Assembly: GCA_903772945.1 (NCBI GenBank)
Contig: CAICTM010001108.1
Coordinates: 1 to 36,967, forward strand
From: Seminavis robusta
Taxonomy: Eukaryota > Bacillariophyta > Bacillariophyceae > Naviculales > Naviculaceae
Direction of reading: 5' to 3'
DNA: 36,967 nucleotides
The notes beneath the pieces were generated by a model. That model saw nothing but the letters and a program-made list of their open reading frames with translations, ran no database searches and was not told the origin of the DNA. The first letter of the stretch is position 1, and every line of letters begins with the position of its first letter. The position numbers and the translations under genes are program-made. This document shows, piece by piece, positions 30,394-36,967 of the stretch.

Positions 30394-31630
30394 AAATGCC
30401 CTTGATTGTGCTACACCTTTTTGGACTTCCAACATAGATGTCTTAGAAGATCCATCAGATCCCATTCCACCAGAAATTGAAGCACCTTCTGTCGATGATG
30501 ATCCAGACACTTTTCGAGCTCAGATTGACACTGGAGCACATGTAACTTGTACAGGTACTTTGTCCTTGTTGCACAACTATCAACCTTTCACTCCTTCTCA
30601 TCCTTGTCCAGTGAGAATTCTCCCAGCAACTGAAGGTTCTGATGCTTATCCCAAAGGTGTCGGATATCTACATGTTCCTGCTGCTACACTGTCTGGTTTC
30701 CTTGCAGTTCAAACCTTCTACAGTCCCACTCTTCGAACAACTCTCATTGACGAAAGAGACTTTGTGAAAGCTGCTGGTCTCAAATCCAATGACTTTCAAT
30801 CTGAAACACTTCACAAATACAATGATGCTGGTACCTTCACCTATACTTGTGTCCACAAGCTTCGTCGATCCCAGAATCTCCTTGTCCATGGTGTACTGAA
30901 ACACGGCAAGTGTTACACTGCTTCTTTACTACTTCCTTATCCTTCTGATACTGAGATGACTGTGCCCTTTCCTACCGATGATGACTTCACTGAGGCTTGC
31001 CACCAAGCAACCCTCTACAACATCTTTGCCTACCAAGAATGTGAGCTTGCCAATCTCCGAAAAGAGCTTTCTGTCACCCCCACATCCTTCCACCATCTCC
31101 CATACCATCAATACATTCAACACCACACTCCCATCAATGCTATCAAAGAGTCTACTGAAAGACTTCTGTGGCACCAGAGACTTGGCCATCCTAGTGACTA
31201 TTACCTCTTTCATGCCCACAAGCATGTAAAGGGAGTGCCCAAATTCAAACACATGAATTCAGTTTTAGATCAATGCCCGACTTGCATTCGCTCCAAACAA
31301 ACCAAAACATCAGCTGGTCCCCATTCAACCAGAACTGCTACACAACCCTATCAAGGTCTTTCAATCGATTTCTCATTCTCAGGTATCAAGTCTGCTGATT
31401 CAACTCGAGAATCTGATTACTTAGGTCTTCATGGTGAAACCTCTTGGATCTTGGTTACGGATCATTTCACACGAATGAAACATGGTGATACACGTGTGTC
31501 TAAAGCCTCTCCCATCGAGTGGCTTCGACATTTTCTGGAAAACCATGCTCCTACGTGTACGGATAAGTATGTGTTTCTCGATCAAGGTGGAGAATTGTAT
31601 CACAATCCTGAGGTCACCAAACTATTCCGA
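30394..31630 (+). pseudogene. Copia element C Pol: protease, pre-integrase, integrase N-terminal half (truncated)
   Basis: The frame is open from well before 30394 to beyond the truncation. Protease is shown by AQIDTGAHVTCTG around 30520-30558, with the DTG triad intact. The gag-pre-integrase zinc module has WHQRLGHPS and later DQCPTCIRSKQ. The integrase core starts with YQGLSIDFSFSG (first D) and VTDHFTRMKHG. The second catalytic D is in FLDQGGELY (about 31578-31604). The third catalytic residue is missing because at about 31630, after VTKLFRR, the sequence changes to a reversed B-family leader. RT and RNase H are absent. The downstream part of the open frame to 31918 is foreign sequence. 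Confidence 0.85.
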
Positions 31631-32034
31631 CGATCCTCATCGCGATTTCGATTTCGATCTCGATCGACGGGATGGTCCTCATTGAGATTACGATCGTCAA
31701 TAGGATTAACAAGGGGATTGCTTATGAGCGAATCAATAACAAGGGGATTGCTTTCGAGTGAATCCAGTGGATCGACAAGGGGATTGCTTGCGAGCGAATC
31801 CAGTCGAGAAAAGGGGTTACCACTGATGATAACAAGGGATAGACGTATAAGAATAAGAATGATTACATCTCATAACCTCGCATGCTACCATGCGACAATA
31901 CCATTGTGTATTGATTAATCTAACGATCTAAGAGATGTAAAGTTTGTATTTCCAAATAAGTGAGCAGTTATTGATTATTTTCTAGAATAAGCCTGCAATT
32001 TGTGAAGCTGAATTGTAAGCTGTATCCCGTCGCA
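31629..32034 (-). mobile_element. Truncated 5' end of a B-family copia element, reversed
   Basis: On the minus strand, 32034-31891 is a 144-bp LTR (CGACGGGATACAG to TATTGTCGCA). It is followed by TGGTAGCATGCGAGG and about 260 bp of leader matching 21164-21420. The leader contains three copies of a 30-36-bp unit with CAAGGGGATTGCTT and GAGCGAATC (plus-strand starts near 31709, 31739 and 31775) and ends in a CGATTTCGAT-rich patch. There is no coding region and no matching target duplication on the left, so one end was lost. Confidence 0.85.
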
Positions 32035-33456
32035 GCGGTGGCTGGGAGTCGAGGAAGACTCCTATCGCCATGACTCGACTCTAAGCAGAGCAATATGGAA
32101 GCACACTTGCTCCTGCCTGAACTGGTACGTCACCGTAGATAGAGTTAGGGTTATCAGGGGATCAGTCAGTCGGGCAGGAGCCAATCCAGCCACATTGCTA
32201 GTAGCCACCAATCGAAGAGGACAATGGCGTCCTTTTTTTTAGGGGCTACTCAGTTCAGTGTTGGTTTCCAACGGTTTTGGCGAGGTGCACCAGATTGCAC
32301 CTTCCAACGGTTTTGGATCCCAACGTTTTAGGTTGGTGCACTAGATATCACCGTTTCCCAACTCTAGCACTATCGTTTCGACACTGCACACACAGGTGTA
32401 TTTAGTCGTCCCTAAATAGTCCTAGTGAACTGCCCATGTCATCCGGAGTGCGGACGGCTGAGGCGGTGGCTGGGAGTCAAGGAAAACTCTCAGGATTTTT
32501 GAATCAGTCGGATGGTTTGGGTTAGGGTGAGAGTAGAATTCTCAACTTGATCTTCAGATTTGTGTAGAATCCAGTAGGTTTGAGAATTCTCAACTTAATC
32601 GGCCGAGTAGCACGGTACCGGTACCAGTTCAAAAGAGTGTCGCTACCGCTATCCGGAACGGTGAGGTGTTAGAAACTGTACCGGTACCAGGTACGACTGT
32701 AGTTTCCGAGAACTGCATGTACATGCAGTACTGTACAGTGCATCGAGTGATCGAGTGTCCACTTGCAAGGTTTTCAACAGAATTGTATGGGACGCTGCTA
32801 GCCTGTCTGTGATCATCGCCCTTTCTTTCTGACCTTGAATCTACCACTCTCCGCATCGGGCCCGGACTGGACACAGCAGAAGCAAGGAATGGACGACTGA
32901 AACAATGCACGTTGGCCTCAAGTATATGTAGTGTCCACCAAGAATGTGCAATGAACCAACCAACATCCTCAACTTGTGCGAAGTATGCGCTTTTTTAGTT
33001 TCTCGGGCTCCCACAGTTGCTCTCTCTCTTCCTTTCAACCTGATGCTTGCTGGCTGGGGTAGCTACCCCTTGTCTATATACCTCTGTCTAGCTAGTTAGT
33101 CATTGGTTATTGGAATGCAACGCCTGCTATAGCGGACTTGATTCCTGGTTGCTCGCCTGCTTTGGCTCCTGCAATGGTGACTTATTAGCACGCAAGAGTA
33201 TGGACAGAGAAATAGTAGATTACCTCGGCACTGAGTTCTCAACCCCTTTAGTGCTATTTCCTATTCCGTCGAAGCCAAAATATAGGGATAGAGATAGTCT
33301 TAAGCCAACAAAACTGGAAATTGAAGGTTCTACAAATTTAGGGGTAGGAATAAATCATGATTATTCAAGGTTAGTACACTCAACACAATAAGCCTGCAGA
33401 AGCTACAAAGAATACAATTACATAAGGGAATGACAGCTGTAAAATTATGGTTAGCG
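32035..33456. other. Non-coding stretch with minor repeats
   Basis: GCGGTGGCTGGGAGTC is present at 32035 and again at 32462. AGAATTCTCAACTT occurs near 32535 and 32582, TTCCAACGGTTTTGG near 32268 and 32302, and the palindrome GGTACCGGTACC near 32615. A frame at 33110-33391 (93 codons) has no recognisable domain. No gene is called. Confidence 0.5.
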
Positions 33457-33663
33457 GGCGGCAACACACTACGAAGTCGGGTGTTGTCGCCAGGGCTAGC
33501 TTAAATAAAAAGAAGGTTACAATGAGGGAATGATACCAGGCGGCAACACACGACGAAGTCGGGTGTTGTCGCCAGGGCTAGCTTAAATAAAAAGAAGGTT
33601 ACAATGAGGGAATGATACCAGGCGGCAACACACGACGAAGTCGGGTGTTGTCGCCAGGGCTAT
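33457..33663 (+). repeat. 82-bp tandem repeat carrying a strong GAA-loop hairpin (2.5 units)
   Basis: Hairpins lie at 33457-33491, 33539-33573 and 33621-33655, exactly 82 bp apart. Each has a 16-bp stem, GGCGGCAACACACGAC pairing with GTCGGGTGTTGTCGCC, and a three-base GAA loop. There are two non-Watson-Crick positions in units 2 and 3; unit 1 has one more (CTAC for CGAC). The spacer CAGGGCTAGCTTAAATAAA to GAATGATACCA is identical between units 1 and 2. Function unknown. Confidence 0.9.
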
Positions 33664-33979
33664 CTTGAAAGAAGGGTGCAATCTCAAACATGATCCTCGT
33701 TCTTCTATTTGTCTTTCTGCCGAGGTATCGCAGCTCCCGCTGACTTATTGTCTCGCTTGGTGAAGCAGCACTTCTGACTCCGATAGCTCGCAAGATAGCG
33801 AAAATGACCTGTGGTAGCGATTTATGACTATCCAGTTACCAGATTACTAGAAATCAACCACAACCACAACAACCAAGTAGTAACACACACAACACTATAG
33901 CAACCTCTTTATCAACACCATCATCAGCCTTTTTCGGCTTATCAGGCGTGGAAGCTACTACCCAACGATCGGTCGTTCG
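33664..33979. other. Unassigned stretch
   Basis: It includes an AACCACAACCACAACAACC-like patch around 33857. No reading frame or known feature is supported. Confidence 0.4.
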
Positions 33980-34027
33980 ACAAGCACAAGCACAAGCACA
34001 AGCACAAGCACAAGCACAAGCACAAGA
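33980..34027 (+). repeat. (CAAGCA)n microsatellite
   Basis: About eight tandem hexamers between GTTCGA and AGAGGAAG. Confidence 0.95.
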
Positions 34028-34716
34028 GGAAGATCGGTAGCAGCGCCGTTCGTTTGGCCGTTCGAATAGCAGCGCCATTGTCGCTACCGAAGCTACCGAA
34101 GCTAACGACGTTCGAAACTACCGTTCGTTCGTTCGTTCGAAGCAACCATTGTCGCGATCGTTGAGACAAAGAAGAAGGAGTTTGTTACTCGTTCGACGCG
34201 ACGCTACCGAAGAAGAAGGAGTTTGTTACTCGTTCGAACGCCATTGTCGACGCTACCGTTCGACGCGAAGATACCGTTCGTTCATTCGAAGCAGCGCCAT
34301 TGTCGCCGATTCGAAGCTACCGTTTCGGAGCTACAGAACGACGAAGAGAAGAAGAAGAGAAGACCTCCAAGCGGCATAGCGACAGAAGACCTCGCAAGAA
34401 GAAGGGGCTCTCTCAAGTGGAGCGAGAGATAGAGACTTCCAAGTGGGAAGCAGAGGTTTGGACTTGGAATATTGATCCCTCCAGTCTGGATCAATTCCTG
34501 CCTCATTGTCACCAAAGAAATTGATTTGAGCCAAGGAGAGGGGACGCCTGATCCAAGAGTTTTGGCCTAGACTGCCACAGACTGGGTGTGCAGGGCTCAT
34601 TCCGTGGAATACAGCCTTACTTGTCTGGGTGTGGACAGTTTGCTGTTGGAATAGGAGCAGAGAAGAAGACCCAACAACTGTTGCTCATCCAAGTGATACC
34701 GCAAGAGAAGAAGTAA
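34028..34716. other. Low-complexity upstream region of element E
   Basis: GCTACCGAAG and TTCG words recur. The segment AAGAAGAAGGAGTTTG and its following TTACTCGTTCGA occur twice, near 34169 and 34210. Frames here change with the repeats and none resembles a protein. The 5' LTR and leader of element E should lie in this region, but no second LTR is in the window to delimit it. Confidence 0.45.
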
Positions 34717-34728
34717 TTGGAGGCGAAT

Positions 34729-36196
34729 ATGGCAGGCAATCTTGCAGCCATGAACAACTATCTACAGAATACCATCGGTATTGCCGAATTAGCCACGAGG
34801 ACAGCATTGAATGATCAAGGATTGGATGCCTTCGTCTCACTCGATACCTTTACCGATGCTGATATCAAGAGCATCTGCGAGAACGTGAGGAAACCAGGTG
34901 GTACCATTCCCAATCCAGCCATTGCGGCTGCAGCCACTGATGAAGCTGCCACAGCAGTTCAGCCCAGAGAAGTTCCCAATCGTGGACGACAGCTGGGATT
35001 TGTCTTTGAGAAGCGACTCAGACAACTACGGTTCTACAAGTTTCATATGACACGAATCCAGCGTGAGTTCACTCCCAACCAAGCCAGTTTGGCGAGATTG
35101 AATAGAGTTTGGGCTTTATACGAGTCCGAACGAGAAGAGATTGATGTTGCGGATCCTCCCCAACTCTTGAAGGTCGAAGATGTCCGACGAGTTCTGGAGT
35201 CTATTGACAATGTTCTGAATGTCAAGCGAGGCGTTTGCGGTGCCCCTCTGGCTTATGTTACGAGATCCAAAGTCACTTTGCCAGGAGCACTTGATACCGA
35301 CACCGCAGATGAGCTGACCCAGGTTTTGGCCTTCCATCGCATCCTGAAGAATTGGTCCGAAGAACAAGACATACTGGACCTCATTTCGTACAAGACAATC
35401 AGGCTGTTTGGGCCATCATTCGGTCGGTTACTCACGGTGACCTGGTTGGACATGGGTCCAACGTTGCGCAGCGCAACAGAACGGTCGAGCAGCTTACTTG
35501 GCCATGAAGGTTCACTATCTTGGTGATTCGTTCCAGGCTCGTACCAAGGCATTCGCGGATAGAGCCATTGAATACTTTCTTTGATGGAAGTCCCGCAACT
35601 TCACTTTTGAGCGCTACTGTGAAAGGCTTACCAAGGCCTTCACCGATCTGGAAACCGCTGGTGAAACCTTTACTGAGAGCCGCAAGATTCGCAAGCTTCT
35701 GTCCGGCATTACAGACCAAACCTCAAGACCGCCAAGTCCGTCATTCAAGCACTCCGCACTACGCGAGAGTTTCCAGAAGGCTATGAATTACTTAGCCGAG
35801 AACTTGATGTCGCTGAACCCACTCGACCCACAAGAAATTTTCATCTGTGTCTGGCCGTGGTCGAGGCGTGGTGGAAGAGGACGAGGACGTGGCGGTGGTA
35901 GGTTCCAAGGCCGAGGCTATGGAAGAGGCCGAGGCAGGGGACGAGGCCGTGGTCGAGGCCATGAAGGCCGGGGTTTTGACCACAATAACCCAGGAAGATA
36001 TTACCACCCCGATGAGTGGGCTCAGCTCACATCGGCGCACAGCAACAGGCTAGGGACGCCCGCGATGGTGCACAAGCGGAAGATTGCCGAGCTGCAGACA
36101 CAGTTGACAGATACCCAGTCCCAAGTCTCGGAATTGCAAGACGAGAAACGATCCCGGACTGATGTTCCTGGCGGATCTAGCTGGGCAATGCGATGA
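34729..36196 (+). pseudogene. Copia-like element E Gag with RG-rich tail
   Basis: The first ATG is at 34729 (MAGNLAAMNNYLQN), and the frame is open from at least 34717. Diagnostic blocks are LDTFTDADIKSICENVRKPG, FEKRLRQLRFYKFHMTRIQR and GVCGAPLAYVTRSKVTLP. After a frameshift near 35370-35410 come AYLAMKVHYLGDSFQAR, FTFERYCERLTKAFTDLE and LLSGITDQ. This order is the Gag type I know from diatom copia elements. A long RG repeat (RGGRGRGRGGGRF, about 35860-35960) replaces a zinc knuckle as the likely RNA-binding part. It is followed by YYHPDEWAQL and a short coiled-coil-like helix (IAELQTQLTDTQSQVSELQ). At least three indels or stops break the frame. Confidence 0.8.
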
Positions 36197-36254
36197 ATAG
36201 GCGAGCATGAGTCTCTGCTGTTCGCACTCTGCGATCCGTTGCTACTCAATTGCC

Positions 36255-36967
36255 ATCATCTCGGATTGAGTTGACAGCCATGCCGATAATGTTCCTTTGG
36301 GGAAAGTGCTTACGTGGTACATGACACGTGGAGAGACTATATCCGTCGAAGGGTTTTCAAACTGATCTTGGAACCATACACGAAGTACCAATTGTACTGT
36401 GGCTGTGTGCTTATGACGACCCACTCACATCTCAAATTTATATTTTATTCTTTTCATCAATCTTTGCTTATCAAGTCATTACAGAACAATCTCATTTTCC
36501 AGCTCAGCTGCGACACACCAGTTAGTTGTCAACGATGTGCCACTGTTGCAACTACCGTTTGAAGACAGAACCAATGAATCCCACTCCATCATTTGTGGTG
36601 ACCTACGAATCCCACTCAAACTGGACGGTGTTATCTCATACTTCCAGGTTCGAAGCCCACGCCCATGAAGTCAATTCTCCAGATCACTTCGTTCACGTTC
36701 ACATGACATCCGAATCTCCTTGGAACCCTCAAGAACCCCAGTCGCTGACCTCGAGTCCTCTCTCAGGCCGTTGATATCGGACATGCCAAGTGAAAGGGGA
36801 CGGAATAGGAGAATTCAGTCGATCAGGTCAATTCTGGAACAGATCATCCGTTGCAATTGACGTCAACAGTCTTGGGCCAGCCCTTCAGCCCAGATCTCTG
36901 CTACCAAGACGAAAACCCCTACCAGGAAGGGAGCCGTGTCGGCGGAAGCACTTGCCAAGCGGTTGAA
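36255..36967 (+). pseudogene. Copia-like element E Pol start: DSHAD-type protease to pre-integrase, runs off the window
   Basis: DSHAD is encoded at 36273-36287 and leads into NVPLGKVLTWYMTRGETI. An active-site D-S-H-A-D in place of DTG/DSG is found in a branch of copia-like elements in fungi and stramenopiles. After a frameshift come HEVPIVLWLCAYDDPLT, QLRHTSQ-like and VVNDVPLLQLP segments, then VHMTSESPWNP (about 36700). The window ends in RKGAVSAEALAKRL, the start of the region preceding integrase. Several indels are present. Integrase, RT and the 3' LTR lie outside. Confidence 0.75.

Noticed and set aside
32629..32910. 93-codon ORF on the minus strand
   Set aside because: Low similarity to anything I know and it covers palindromic low-complexity sequence; treated as chance.
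33110..33391. 93-codon ORF starting MECNACYSG
   Set aside because: No recognisable domain, no repeat partner and no sign of codon structure; chance ORF is the simplest reading.
33457..33663. CRISPR-like array or bacterial terminator
   Set aside because: Only two and a half units with identical spacers, in a eukaryotic retrotransposon context; neither interpretation fits.
33942..34169. Minus-strand frame with CLCLCL repeats resembling a membrane segment
   Set aside because: Produced entirely by the CAAGCA microsatellite.

Overview
The window looks like a transposable-element graveyard in a eukaryotic nuclear genome. It is most likely from a diatom: the Gag, integrase and reverse-transcriptase wording of the Ty1/copia remnants is the kind I know from diatom copia elements (CoDi type), and the start resembles the C-terminus of diatom LINE-like reverse transcriptases. 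Species cannot be fixed from the sequence, and no housekeeping gene, rRNA, tRNA or CRISPR array was recognised. One gap of three Ns (9127-9129) lies inside a microsatellite.

Layout. 2-1120: tail of a LINE-type ORF, then its 3' region present twice as a head-to-head inverted repeat (473-681 and 916-1120) around a 236-bp dispersed repeat (681-916). 1586-2335: decayed copia Gag remnant. 2337-2634: short CTAG-rich repeats. 2752-8790: an array of about 150-bp degenerate tandem units, split by a 5.0-kb Ty3/gypsy element (3214-8258, LTRs about 425 bp, target duplication CAGC). That element has a broken gag-protease-RT-RNase H region, a reversed solo LTR, and an intact integrase ORF. 8791-10022: TTCG microsatellite and short duplications.

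10023-31630 is a stack of copia elements. Element D (gag 10089-12161, pol from 12128) is fused in frame near 14391 to the gag of element C. C is cut at 15555 by element A (15556-30005, LTRs 244/248 bp, target duplication CAGAT) and resumes at 30006 until its integrase is cut at about 31630. A is itself split by element B (21014-28380, LTRs 150/144 bp, target duplication TTATC). A reversed 5' end of another B-family copy lies at 31629-32034.

32035-34716 is non-coding as far as I can see. It holds an 82-bp tandem repeat that repeats a strong hairpin, and several microsatellites. 34729 to the end is the gag and beginning of pol of a further copia-like element (E) with a DSHAD-type protease motif; it runs off the window.

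The implied order of events is D and C first, then A into C, then B into A. Much of the difference between LTR pairs of B and the gypsy element is single-base insertion or deletion, often in short homopolymers, so part of the apparent pseudogenisation may be consensus error. I found no convincing new cellular system. The most unusual items are the in-frame D/C fusion, the dispersed TATA-bearing repeat, the hairpin array, and the intact integrase in an otherwise wrecked gypsy element.
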